Positions 8,845 through 17,298 of a stretch of DNA of 56,404 bases are shown one piece after another (positions within the stretch are counted from its first letter, which is position 1; each line of letters starts with the position of its first letter). Below the pieces are notes generated by a model. The model worked only from the letters and a program-made list of their open reading frames with translations, was not told where the DNA came from and searched no databases. A program made the position numbers and the translations under genes. The stretch is from Limnohabitans sp. Lineage in GTDB: Bacteria > Pseudomonadota > Gammaproteobacteria > Burkholderiales > Burkholderiaceae_C. Location of the stretch: NCBI GenBank assembly GCA_009693505.1, contig SHXD01000014.1, forward strand, positions 1-56,404, in the 5' to 3' direction.

Positions 8845-8862
8845 AATTGGTCAGACCAAATT
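8845..8862. promoter_or_regulatory. FadR/PdhR-type (GntR family) operator palindrome
   Basis: The sequence AATTGGTCAGACCAAATT has the core TTGGT-CAG-ACCAA. The FadR subfamily of GntR regulators (PdhR, LldR, GlcC and relatives) recognises TGGT-N3-ACCA sites with AT flanks, so this is a near-ideal match. It lies midway in the divergent region between the ABC transporter operon (start 8732) and the GlcG-like gene (start 8918), suiting joint control of both. No GntR gene is present in the window. Confidence 0.65.
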
Positions 8863-8883
8863 GGCGCTTGATTTCGCCATCTC

Positions 8884-8903
8884 AGGCCGCTGCAGCTTGG
8901 CCT
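8884..8903 (+). promoter_or_regulatory. stem-loop just upstream of the GlcG-like gene
   Basis: AGGCC (8884-8888) pairs with GGCCT (8899-8903), and the inner GC-TGCA-GC can extend the stem past a two-base bulge. It ends 14 bp before the ATG at 8918, where the ribosome would bind. Whether it has a role is unknown. Confidence 0.3.
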
Positions 8904-8917
8904 AGAATGTGGCCATC

Positions 8918-9406
8918 ATGAGCGAACAACTTCACCCTTTACAAACCAGTTTGAGCCTGGCGCAAGCAGCGGCTATTTTGGACGAATGCTTGGCTGTCCG
9001 GCAAAAAGAGGGCTTGCTGCCTTTGGCAGTGGCCGTACTTGACGCGGGCGGACAATTGGTCGCTTTTAAGCGCGAGGATGGCTGTGGTGTCATGCGCTAT
9101 GACATTGCATTTGGCAAGGCTTGGGCTGCTTTAGGCATGGGCATGTCAACCCGACTCATTCGTGACAGGTTGGCCAACCGGCCCGCTTTTCAAAGCGCTT
9201 TGGCCTCGGCTTCCGATGGCAGATTCATTCCAGTGCCTGGTGGGGTGCTGATTTTGAACGAACAGAAGTCAGTCATTGGTGCGATTGGCGTAAGTGGCGA
9301 TGCCTCTGATCGCGATGAATACTGTGCTATTCATGCCATTCAAGTTGCTAGGCTTGGCTGTGAGCCCGCTTCACATCAGTCCGAATGGCGGAACGCTGGC
9401 CTTTAG
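8918..9406 (+). CDS. GlcG/HbpS family (DUF336) protein
   Basis: A 162-residue protein of the GlcG/HbpS heme-degrading-like fold, recognised from LAVAVLDAGGQLVAFKREDG near the N-terminus and the PVPGGVLILN and GAIGVSGD blocks later. GlcG is encoded with glycolate oxidase genes and HbpS binds heme; the function of most members is unclear. I start at ATG 8918; a GTG at 8909 is possible. It is divergent from the sugar ABC operon and 87 bp upstream of a Bug-racemase-dehydrogenase operon on the same strand, so it may be its leading gene. No signal peptide. Confidence 0.85.
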   Translation: MSEQLHPLQTSLSLAQAAAILDECLAVRQKEGLLPLAVAVLDAGGQLVAFKREDGCGVMRYDIAFGKAWAALGMGMSTRLIRDRLANRPAFQSALASASDGRFIPVPGGVLILNEQKSVIGAIGVSGDASDRDEYCAIHAIQVARLGCEPASHQSEWRNAGL

Positions 9407-9493
9407 TCGTTTCTTCTTCGGGTTTATGATGTTTGTAGCATCCATTGATTTGTATCATTGGGACTCATTTCAGCAGTACCAAAAGGGGACACA

Positions 9494-10492
9494 GTGACTC
9501 AGTTTTCCAACATCAAACGTCGTGCACTAGTTGCATTCATGGCTTCCATCGCGGGCGCCACATGTTTGCCAAACATGGCACAAGCGCAAACCAATTTTCC
9601 AAGCAAAACCATTCGTTTGATTGTGCCTTTTCCTGCAGGCGGGCCCACCGATATTTTTGCGCGGCAATATGCCATTGGGCTGTCCAAGGTGTTGAATCAA
9701 AGTGTGATTGTCGACAACAAAGCGGGTGCCAGTGGTGCCATTGGCTCACTTGAAGTGAAGCGCAGTCAACCCGACGGACATACATTGCTGTTTGGAACAG
9801 CCTCCAATTTGGCGCTTTACAACCTCATGGCCACAAAGCCTCAGTACGATTATTTAAAAGACTTCATCACCGTGGCTGTGGTGGGCGGGTCGGCGGTGGT
9901 CATCATGGCCAACAAAGAAGCACCCCAAACGCTGAAAGCCCTGATTGACCAAGCCAAAGCGGCACCGACTAAATTCAGATATGGATCGCCCGGTCAGGGC
10001 ACTTACTTGCATTTGTCCATGGAGCGGTTCTTGTTGGAGTCTGGTGCCAAAATTGAGCACATTCCTTACAAAGGCAGTGGTCAAGCCAAGCCAGCTTTGT
10101 TGGGCAACCAAACTGAAACCATGGTCGATGCACTGGGTTCTGCATTGCCCTTGCACCAAGGTGGGCAAGCCAAAATTTTGGCCATTGCTTCCAACAAACG
10201 TTCTAGCTTGGCACCCGATGTCCCCACCGTGAACGAAGCATTGGGCATTAAGGGTTTTGAAGCTGTTTTGTGGAATGGCGTAGCGGCACCCGTTGGTACG
10301 CCTAAGGCTGTGATTGATATTTTGGCAGCTGCCACGGCCAAGGTTTTGAAAGACCCTGTATTGGTGGAGCAGCTCAAACAATTGGCCATGGAAACGACAG
10401 ACTCAACACCTGAGTCGGCGACTGAATACATCAAAGAAGAAATGATGCGATGGAAACCGGTGATTGAGAAAACAGGTTTGCGGATTGAATAA
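9494..10492 (+). CDS. Bug/TctC family periplasmic substrate-binding protein
   Basis: A 332-residue binding protein with a signal peptide (about 1-31, cleavage near AQA-Q) and the blocks IRLIVPFPAGGPTDIFAR, DNKAGASGAIGS and PDGHTLLFG. I place the start at GTG 9494 because AAAAGGGG lies 6-7 bp upstream; an in-frame TTG at 9458 has no such signal. The stop overlaps the next ATG as TAATG, so the racemase-like gene is translationally coupled. The context suggests a hydroxy- or amino-acid type ligand, which is inference only. Confidence 0.92.
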   Translation: MTQFSNIKRRALVAFMASIAGATCLPNMAQAQTNFPSKTIRLIVPFPAGGPTDIFARQYAIGLSKVLNQSVIVDNKAGASGAIGSLEVKRSQPDGHTLLFGTASNLALYNLMATKPQYDYLKDFITVAVVGGSAVVIMANKEAPQTLKALIDQAKAAPTKFRYGSPGQGTYLHLSMERFLLESGAKIEHIPYKGSGQAKPALLGNQTETMVDALGSALPLHQGGQAKILAIASNKRSSLAPDVPTVNEALGIKGFEAVLWNGVAAPVGTPKAVIDILAAATAKVLKDPVLVEQLKQLAMETTDSTPESATEYIKEEMMRWKPVIEKTGLRIE

Positions 10493-11184
10493 TGAGTGCG
10501 CCGCGAATTGCGCTCATCCATGCCACACCCCTTGCGATAGAGCCCGTCAATACATCGTTTAAAAAGCTTTGGCCAGAAGCTTCTTTGCAAAATATTCTGG
10601 ACGACAGTTTGTCCAAGGACCATGCAGCAGCGGGGTACCTCACGGCCGACATGGTGGAGCGATTCATTGACTTGGCTCAATATGCCAAGCGCGCTGGTTG
10701 CCAAGGTATTTTGTTCACTTGCTCTGCATTTGGCGAAGCTATCGAAGCGGCTGCTGCGGCTGTGGCCATGCCCACTTTAAAACCCAACGAAGCCATGTTT
10801 GAGGATGCATTGCGTGCGGCTTTAAAAGCCAATCAAAACGATGCAGAAGTTTTAAACATTGGGCTGGTGGCTACATTTGCAGCATCTATCGTGTCGATGA
10901 GTGAAGAGTTCAATGCGCTCACCGCAGGACTGGAGCGACAAGTTAAATTGCATTCGCTTTTTGTACCGAATGCCATGGATGCGCTTGCGCGAGGACACTC
11001 AGAGGAGCATCACAGACTGATTTCAGAAGGTGTTCAAACAATGCCGGCCTGCGAAGTGATTATGCTGGCACAATTTTCAATGGCAGCAGCTCAAACGCTG
11101 GCCCAAACCAAAACCAACACGAGCATTTTGACCAGCCCTGAATGCGCGGTTTTGGCCCTTCAAAAACGGATGAATCATGTCTGA
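10492..11184 (+). CDS. Asp/Glu/hydantoin racemase superfamily protein
   Basis: A 230-residue cytoplasmic protein of the Asp/Glu racemase fold. The first catalytic-type cysteine is present as C77 in LFTCSAFG, and the terminal LTSP..AV block is at 213-220. The second active-site position, normally a cysteine in an LGCAG-like motif, reads MLAQFSMA (191-198), so the canonical two-cysteine racemase pair is incomplete. It may be a one-base racemase variant, a decarboxylase or an isomerase. It overlaps the Bug gene by one base and the next gene by 8 bases, so all three should be translated together. Confidence 0.82.
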   Translation: MSAPRIALIHATPLAIEPVNTSFKKLWPEASLQNILDDSLSKDHAAAGYLTADMVERFIDLAQYAKRAGCQGILFTCSAFGEAIEAAAAAVAMPTLKPNEAMFEDALRAALKANQNDAEVLNIGLVATFAASIVSMSEEFNALTAGLERQVKLHSLFVPNAMDALARGHSEEHHRLISEGVQTMPACEVIMLAQFSMAAAQTLAQTKTNTSILTSPECAVLALQKRMNHV

Positions 11185-12244
11185 AGTTAGAGCTAAGCGC
11201 TTGCCGTTAGAAGAATTCACAGCGTCAGCCATGAGTGCCTTGGGCTTGCCCAGTGAAGACGCTGCCACAGTGGCCACTCTGATGGTAGAAGCCGACATGC
11301 AAGGCTCAGACGGTCACGGTGTCATTCGTTTGGCACCCTACGCCAAACGAATCTTGGCAGGCGGCATTAACTTAAAACCAGACATCAAAGTGGTTCAAGA
11401 ACGCACGGCCATGGCATTGCTTGATGGCGACAACGGCATGGGTCATTTGGTCATGAAAAAGGCCACCGAGTTGGCTATCCACAAGGCGCGCAGCGCTGGC
11501 ATTGCTTGGGTTGGCAGCCGATTGAGCAACCATGCTGGGCCAGCTTCTTTGTATGCCCGCATGGCTTTACAACACGACATGATTGGCTTGTACTTTGCTG
11601 TAGGCAATGCCAACCATCTGCCACCTTGGGGTGGCCTAGACATGCTGTTGTCAACCAACCCTATTGCCGCGGCCATTCCCACTTTGAACGAAGCACCAGT
11701 GGTGTTGGACATGGCCACCACGGTGGCGGCCTACGGCAAAGTGAAAGCCAAAGCGCAGCGCGGTGAAATGATGCCCGAGGGCTGGATGATTGACCGGCAA
11801 GGCAAGCCCCTTTTGGACCCCACCAAAAGCGAGGAAGGCTTCTTGTTGCCCATTGGGGGCTATAAGGGCTACGGCCTGTCTCTCATTGTTGGTATCTTGG
11901 CCGGTACATTGAATGGTGCTGCCATGGGCCGTCAGGTGATTGACTTCAACAAAGACTTCAGCACCATCACCAATACAGGCCAAGCCATTGCCATCTTGGA
12001 CCCTGCAGCATTTGGCGATATCCATGAATTCAAGCAAAACGTAGACACACTGGTGCGAGAGCTCAGAGGATCAGAGCGCATGCCGGATGTAGATCGCATA
12101 TGGTTACCCGGCGAGCAGAGCCACGAAAAGCGACTGAACAACGAGGCCCACGGCATTGTGTTGGCGCCCAGTTTGATGAAACAATTGAACGACTTGGCTG
12201 CGCAATTGAATATCAAGCCTTTGAATGTGCAAATACAAACATAA
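11177..12244 (+). CDS. malate/L-lactate dehydrogenase (Ldh_2) family oxidoreductase
   Basis: A 355-residue NAD(P)-dependent dehydrogenase of the non-Rossmann Ldh_2 family, which includes ureidoglycolate, sulfolactate and malate dehydrogenases and piperideine-2-carboxylate reductase. Typical blocks are GSDGHGVIRLAPYA near 37-50, SNHAGPASLYA near 115-125, and IGGYKGYGLSLIVGIL near 231-246. The start overlaps the racemase gene by 8 bp. With the racemase-like protein it could oxidise or reduce a 2-hydroxy or 2-imino acid brought in by the Bug-linked transporter. The exact substrate is unknown. Confidence 0.88.
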   Translation: MSEVRAKRLPLEEFTASAMSALGLPSEDAATVATLMVEADMQGSDGHGVIRLAPYAKRILAGGINLKPDIKVVQERTAMALLDGDNGMGHLVMKKATELAIHKARSAGIAWVGSRLSNHAGPASLYARMALQHDMIGLYFAVGNANHLPPWGGLDMLLSTNPIAAAIPTLNEAPVVLDMATTVAAYGKVKAKAQRGEMMPEGWMIDRQGKPLLDPTKSEEGFLLPIGGYKGYGLSLIVGILAGTLNGAAMGRQVIDFNKDFSTITNTGQAIAILDPAAFGDIHEFKQNVDTLVRELRGSERMPDVDRIWLPGEQSHEKRLNNEAHGIVLAPSLMKQLNDLAAQLNIKPLNVQIQT

Positions 12245-12263
12245 TTGTTGAGGAGACAATGAA

Positions 12264-13268
12264 ATGAACAGAAGTTTTTTAGCCATCAAGCTTGGTAGCT
12301 TTATTCAAACAGCGGGTGCTGTGAGCATGGCCCTTGGCCTGTTCAGTGCAACGCAAGTGTTAGCCCAAGGCTATCCCCAAAAACCAATCAAATTGATTGT
12401 GCCCTTGGCTGCAGGCAGTGCTGTAGACAACGCGGCGCGCATTGTGATGCAAAAAGTGGCAAGCAATATGGGCGCCGCCATCGCCATTGAAAACCAAGCG
12501 GGTGCTGCTGGCCTGATCGGTGCAGACCGTGTGGCCAAATCGGCACCCGATGGTTACACCTTGGGCGGTTTCAACGACAGCATCATGACCATGCTGCCGA
12601 ATTTGCAAGCCAAAATGCCTTGGGACATTTTGAAAGATTTTGAGCCCGTCTCTTTGGTGGCCACGGTGGAGTGGGGCCTTGTGGTGCCTTCTGACTCCCC
12701 CATCAAAACGGCCGCCGACTTAATTGCAGCTGCCAAAAAATCACCGGGTCAATTGAACTATGGTTCCGGTGGCAATGGAAGTCCGCAACACATCGCCATG
12801 GCCTTGTTTGCCTCTCAAGCGGGTGTGCAACTCACGCATGTGCCTTACAAGGGTGCTACACAAGCTGCGGTGGGTGTGGCAGGCCATGAAGTGCAAGTTG
12901 CATTTCAGGGCATTGCAACCGTCAGTTCTTTGATCAAAGCAGGCAAGCTTAGGCTAATTGGTGTTACCACAGCCAGACGCTTGGCGCAGTTTCCTGATGT
13001 GCCCACTGTGTCTGAGTCTGGTTTGAGTGGTTTTGAATTCAACTCATGGTTTGCCATGATGGCACCCGCTGGTACGCCCAAACCGATTGTTGAAAAATTG
13101 CAAACAGAAATTGCAAAGGCCTTGGCAGACCCCAGCATCAAAGAGCAACTTTTCGGATTGGGCTTAAGTCCTCGGGGCACTTCACCGGATCAATTGGCAA
13201 CTGAACTTCGTGCACAGTTTGCGAAGTATGGCAATTTAATTCGCCAGGCCAATATCACTGCTGAATGA
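12264..13268 (+). CDS. Bug/TctC family periplasmic substrate-binding protein
   Basis: A 334-residue binding protein with a signal peptide (about 1-34, cleavage near VLA-Q) and the blocks KPIKLIVPLAAGSAVDNAAR, ENQAGAAGLIGA and PDGYTLGG. The usual double glycine of the binding loop is here GS. A good Shine-Dalgarno (AGGAGA, 7 bp upstream) precedes ATG 12264, 19 bp after the dehydrogenase stop, so it closes the operon that began with another Bug gene. Having a Bug protein at both ends of one small operon is unusual. It ends 6 bp before the convergent DUF1501 gene. Confidence 0.92.
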   Translation: MNRSFLAIKLGSFIQTAGAVSMALGLFSATQVLAQGYPQKPIKLIVPLAAGSAVDNAARIVMQKVASNMGAAIAIENQAGAAGLIGADRVAKSAPDGYTLGGFNDSIMTMLPNLQAKMPWDILKDFEPVSLVATVEWGLVVPSDSPIKTAADLIAAAKKSPGQLNYGSGGNGSPQHIAMALFASQAGVQLTHVPYKGATQAAVGVAGHEVQVAFQGIATVSSLIKAGKLRLIGVTTARRLAQFPDVPTVSESGLSGFEFNSWFAMMAPAGTPKPIVEKLQTEIAKALADPSIKEQLFGLGLSPRGTSPDQLATELRAQFAKYGNLIRQANITAE

Positions 13269-13274
13269 TCACGG

Positions 13275-14705
13275 TTATGCTTTAAAAATACCTAATTTGT
13301 ACAAGTCAAAATTGCGTGAATTGGGAAGCACCGTTTTGACATCGGTGGCACTGACGCCAAACCAGGCGGCCAACTCTGCCCCTAATTGATCCACAGAGGT
13401 GCTTGGTATCAAGCGCCCACTGCCGACTTGTTGGTTGTGCGTCAGTCCTATTTCAGGGGCTGTGCCTAAAAATTTGCCGCCGTTGACAGCGCCGCCTATG
13501 ACAAAGTGGTGGCTTCCCCAGCCGTGGTCTGAGCCATCGCCGTTAGAGGTCAGGGTGCGGCCAAAGTCAGATGCTGTGAAGGATGTGACTTGAGAGCCTT
13601 TGCCTAGGCTGGTCATGGCATCGTCAAATTCTTTCATGGCACTGCTTAATTTTTGAAGCAAGGCAGGGTGCTGGGTGGCTAAAAAATCATGCAGGTCAAA
13701 GCCGCCCATGCCCACCATGAAGACCTGCCGCTTCATGCCGAAATTGGCCTGCTGCTCGATCATGCGGGCGACCATTTTGAGCTGTGCCGAAAGGGAGTTG
13801 GTGGCTGAGCTTGGGAAGAGTGCATTCATGCTTGCACTGGCTGTAGCGCCAATGGCTGTAACAATGCCGTCGTAGGTGTCTAGCGCGCGTTTGGTCACGG
13901 TGGTGTAGTCGCTTGCCATCGGCAATGAACTTTGCTGCGTGATCAGGGTTTGCAAGGCTGCCGCGCAATTGGCCGATCCAAAAAGTGATTTCCCTTTAAT
14001 GGCGTTGATCGTGGTCGCGCCTGTTGAACTTATTTGGTACGAGATGGCATTTTGTCCCGACAAAAAGAGGGCATTGCCATTGATGGAAATGCACGTGAGT
14101 GTTGATTTGCTGTTGTTGCTCATGAGCAAATCGGCAGCACGGCCGCCCCAACCCTTAGCGCCGCCTTCCGTTTGAAAGGAAGACTGCCAATAGGCTTGCT
14201 GATCGTTGTGTGAAAAAAGTTTGGGGGGTAAGGGAACAGATTTATTGTCGTACTGAATGCGGCTGGTGGGAACGACCAGAGGGCCTACATTCATCAAGAT
14301 CGAAGCGCGTTTGTTTTCAAACAAAGTTTTCAGTGCGCTCATCTCTGGGTTTAAAGCCATCTGCCGTCCATCGCTGAGGGCCGTAGACAAGGCGGTGTCT
14401 GAAAGTGAGTTGCGGCCAATGGCAATGCCATCGTAGACAGTGCCTGCCGTCGGTGTTCCTTTGCGAATGTTGTAATAGTTGGTGTGCGTAGGCACGTCAT
14501 AGGGAATGACTGTGTTGTAGTGATCGTTGGCACCGTATAAAAATATACAAACCAATGCTTTGTAATCGTTGGCCGATTGGGCTGCCGCATCGGCCATCAA
14601 TCCCAGGCTGGACGCCATTGGAATGCTGACGCGCTGCAGTGCCAATGCGGCAGTACTTTTTAACAAGCCTCTGCGAGTTAAATTTGAATGCTTATTTTGT
14701 GTCAT
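13275..14705 (-). CDS. DUF1501 family exported protein
   Basis: A 476-residue protein with a twin-arginine-like N-terminus (LTRRGLLKST, R11-R12) and the DUF1501 landmarks: LVCIFLYGANDHYNT near 50-65, the FDLHD region near 330, and DHGWGSHHFVIGGA near 395. DUF1501 belongs to the alkaline phosphatase/sulfatase fold superfamily and is almost always paired with DUF1800, as here (4-bp gap). The biochemical function is unknown. Export by Tat to the periplasm or outer surface is likely. A moderate Shine-Dalgarno (AAAGG) precedes the ATG. Confidence 0.9.
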   Translation of the reverse strand: MTQNKHSNLTRRGLLKSTAALALQRVSIPMASSLGLMADAAAQSANDYKALVCIFLYGANDHYNTVIPYDVPTHTNYYNIRKGTPTAGTVYDGIAIGRNSLSDTALSTALSDGRQMALNPEMSALKTLFENKRASILMNVGPLVVPTSRIQYDNKSVPLPPKLFSHNDQQAYWQSSFQTEGGAKGWGGRAADLLMSNNSKSTLTCISINGNALFLSGQNAISYQISSTGATTINAIKGKSLFGSANCAAALQTLITQQSSLPMASDYTTVTKRALDTYDGIVTAIGATASASMNALFPSSATNSLSAQLKMVARMIEQQANFGMKRQVFMVGMGGFDLHDFLATQHPALLQKLSSAMKEFDDAMTSLGKGSQVTSFTASDFGRTLTSNGDGSDHGWGSHHFVIGGAVNGGKFLGTAPEIGLTHNQQVGSGRLIPSTSVDQLGAELAAWFGVSATDVKTVLPNSRNFDLYKLGIFKA

Positions 14706-14709
14706 GGCA

Positions 14710-16419
14710 TTACCTTTGAATGAGGTAGTCGGTGCTGCTCATGACCATCAGAACAGCTGCATAGATGCGGTTGAGCAGCCCGGTTTCAGTGGCTGCTGAG
14801 ATGCTGGTGATGGCGTTGACAATGAGGCCTTGGGTGTTTGTGGTTAATGCGCCAGAAGCTAGGCAAAGATTCAGATGAGCAACCAAGGCTGCAGGATCTG
14901 TGGCCAATGCTTTTTCTGTGCTGTAGTCGGCTTTGATGTTGCGCGCATTGTTCACTGTGCCCGCCATGTAATTGATATAGCCCACCACGGTGGGCTCGGT
15001 CAGTATTTGAAACTCTGGCGCAACAAGGTTTTGCGATGCCACTTGGGTATTTGGGGGTACATAGCCTGGCCTGAAATAGTTGAAAACAGAGGGTGATCGC
15101 ATGGGCATCTGACCTAATGAGGTATCGGCGTCTGTGTAGCCCAAAGTCCATGCGCCATCGGTGGATGTGGCATGAAAGGTGTGACCCCATTGAAGCAGCC
15201 TGACCATCGGCTCCGAGAGTTTTCCAAAGCTTGCGGGTGCGTTGACTTGGCGAGCTTCGGTGTCCATCAAGATGGCGGACCAGACAGCTTTCATATCGCC
15301 CCTGACGCCTTTGCCGTTGTTTACAAATATGTTGGCCACGCGTGCAACATAGGCGGGCGATGGATTGCTGGTCACCAGACGTTGAATGAGTTGCTTTGAA
15401 ATGAAAGGGGCTGTGTTATTGTGCTGAAAAAGTGTGTCAAGCGCAATTTTTAAGCTTTCAACCCCAGGCGTGCCTGCCGGAATGGTGACCCCTAAAAACT
15501 TCTTTTCTTCTGGGCTGTGCAAACTGGCGGTGAGCATCATGGGCAAGCCATGCCGATATGCCGCGTTGGCCAATTCACCCGTAGCGTCAGTGCCAGTGGC
15601 CGTATTCCAACCTGTGAACACTCTGGCAAGGCCTTGAGTATCTACGTTGTCATAGCTTTCAATGGGCTTGCCTTGTGAATCCATTTGAAGTGTGCCATCG
15701 ATGTTCAATTGGTACAGGCCAATGGTGAACAATTGCATCACTTCTCGCGCATAGTTTTCATCGGGAGAGCGTCCCGTTTTGGCGTCGTATTTCTGATTGC
15801 CCTTCATATTTAGATAGGTGCCCATGGCCGATGACAGGGTGACGTTTTCTAGAAGAGTTCTGAAATTACCAAGGGCATTGGTTTCAAGAATTTCCCAATA
15901 ATTGGCAATGGCAAAGTTGCGCCAAGAAAAGGGCAGCCCTAGTTGAGACACGACAAATAATTCTGACAGGGCCAATGCTGCCCGTTGCCTAAACAAGTCT
16001 GTCGCGCTAAACAGTTTCCACCAAATGGCCTGCACCCAGCCGCCATCGCCATTCACGTTGTTGCTGATGCTGGCGTCACTGAAGCCTTTTTCAATCAGCC
16101 ACCGCGTGAGTGTTTGGCCTTGTGGTGCATTGAATTGGGCATTGAGCCAGCCTTGTTGGCCTGTTGCAGCAAGGCCTCTGATTTCGCTGCTTGTGCCGCC
16201 CCAAGAAGCCTGTCGCAAAAAACGAGCTGCATCTGTGAGGGCCAAATTGTTGGCCAGGCTGTTGTCTGGCGTGGTGGGGGGTGTTGCCGATGTGCCGTCA
16301 CTTCCGCCTCCACCGCAAGCTGTTAGCAAAGCTGTCCCGGATAGGCCTAGCACCGCAAGGGGGGATGCTTCGGATGCTGTGTGTTGACTCTCAAGTTCAA
16401 CAATCGTTGCGGCGGTCAT
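14710..16419 (-). CDS. DUF1800 family protein
   Basis: A 569-residue protein of the DUF1800 family: AARFLRQASWGGTSSEI near 85-101, YAREVMQLFTIGLYQLN near 223-240, and MRSPSVFNYFRPGYVPP near 440-456. The N-terminus has a hydrophobic stretch ending in LLTAC-GGGG (C35), which looks like a lipobox followed by a glycine linker, although positive residues before it are lacking. It is the first gene of the DUF1800-DUF1501 pair, with AGAGG 8 bp before its ATG. Function unknown; the pair is thought to be exported. Confidence 0.9.
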   Translation of the reverse strand: MTAATIVELESQHTASEASPLAVLGLSGTALLTACGGGGSDGTSATPPTTPDNSLANNLALTDAARFLRQASWGGTSSEIRGLAATGQQGWLNAQFNAPQGQTLTRWLIEKGFSDASISNNVNGDGGWVQAIWWKLFSATDLFRQRAALALSELFVVSQLGLPFSWRNFAIANYWEILETNALGNFRTLLENVTLSSAMGTYLNMKGNQKYDAKTGRSPDENYAREVMQLFTIGLYQLNIDGTLQMDSQGKPIESYDNVDTQGLARVFTGWNTATGTDATGELANAAYRHGLPMMLTASLHSPEEKKFLGVTIPAGTPGVESLKIALDTLFQHNNTAPFISKQLIQRLVTSNPSPAYVARVANIFVNNGKGVRGDMKAVWSAILMDTEARQVNAPASFGKLSEPMVRLLQWGHTFHATSTDGAWTLGYTDADTSLGQMPMRSPSVFNYFRPGYVPPNTQVASQNLVAPEFQILTEPTVVGYINYMAGTVNNARNIKADYSTEKALATDPAALVAHLNLCLASGALTTNTQGLIVNAITSISAATETGLLNRIYAAVLMVMSSTDYLIQR

Positions 16420-16481
16420 GCAAATGGCCTCTAAATGTTGGAGAATTGAAGTCTATTCCGTATTGATGAAATTACAAAGAC

Positions 16482-16730
16482 ATGAGCGACACTCAACCAC
16501 GCCCCGATTTGCCTGACCACCTTTCCATCGATGCCCGCAGTCCTTTTTACGTTGCATCTATTTTTGAGTACGATATTGGCATCCGTTTCAATGGCAAAGA
16601 TCGCAAAGATGTCGAGGAATACTGCATCAGCGAAGGTTGGGTGAAGGTGCCTGCTGGCAAAGCGCTTGACCGCAAGGGCAACCCTTTGCTCATGAAACTC
16701 AAGGGCAAGGTAGAAGCCTATTACCGCTAA
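16482..16730 (+). CDS. DUF3297 family small protein
   Basis: An 82-residue protein matching DUF3297: DHLSIDARSPFY at the N-terminus, IGIRFNGKDRKDVEEYC in the middle and GNPLLMKLKGKVEAYYR at the end. Soluble and charged, no signal peptide. The function is unknown. It is divergent from the DUF1800 gene (62-bp gap) and 17 bp upstream of the CMD-like gene on the same strand, so it may be co-transcribed with it. Confidence 0.85.
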   Translation: MSDTQPRPDLPDHLSIDARSPFYVASIFEYDIGIRFNGKDRKDVEEYCISEGWVKVPAGKALDRKGNPLLMKLKGKVEAYYR

Positions 16731-16747
16731 ACACCAAAGGACACAGC

Positions 16748-17296
16748 ATGCGCATTCCTGATTGGACGCCAGAGCAACTTGCTCAACCTCAAGAATTGGT
16801 CAACACCATTTTGGCCCGCAGAGGCGGCGCGTTGCTTAACCTGGACAAAGCGCTCTTGTGGAGCGAACCGGTTGCGGCCGGATGGAACGTCTACATGCGC
16901 AATGTTCGAACGGGTTTGTCTGCCCCGCGCAAATTGTGTGAGCTGGGCATTTGCGCAGTAGCCTTGCTAACAGGTGCGCACTACGAATACCACCACCATG
17001 AGCCTGAATACCTCAAAGCAGGCGGTACACCAGCCGAACTAGAGGGTTTAAAGCGGGCCATTGATGCCAATCCAGCAGATGGCGTGACTGACCCTGCCTT
17101 GGACGAACTGTCTCAGTGGGTAGTGCACTATGCAGCGCAGATGACGCTTCGGGTGAAGGTAGATGAAATACTGTTCAAAAAACTACAATCGTGCTTAAAT
17201 ACAACTGAAATCGTTGAACTCACCACCACCATTGCAGCCTACAACATGGTGGCTCGGATATTGGTTGCACTTGAAATTTCACCTGAGGAGAAATGA
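16748..17296 (+). CDS. carboxymuconolactone decarboxylase (CMD)-like protein
   Basis: A 182-residue all-helical protein resembling the CMD/AhpD superfamily: RKLCELGICAVALLTGAHYE (about 60-79) followed by YHHHEPEYLKAGG matches the family's core helix with a histidine cluster. There is no CXXC pair, so it is not an AhpD-type peroxidase; members without it include gamma-carboxymuconolactone decarboxylase and many uncharacterised proteins. AAAGGA lies 8 bp before the ATG. The stop overlaps the start region of the class V aminotransferase, indicating that the two work together. Confidence 0.85.
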   Translation: MRIPDWTPEQLAQPQELVNTILARRGGALLNLDKALLWSEPVAAGWNVYMRNVRTGLSAPRKLCELGICAVALLTGAHYEYHHHEPEYLKAGGTPAELEGLKRAIDANPADGVTDPALDELSQWVVHYAAQMTLRVKVDEILFKKLQSCLNTTEIVELTTTIAAYNMVARILVALEISPEEK

Positions 17297-17298
17297 CC

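Noticed and set aside
9854..10704. Long minus-strand frames opposite the Bug and racemase genes
   Set aside because: They lie antisense to well-conserved coding sequence and their translations lack any recognisable family pattern.
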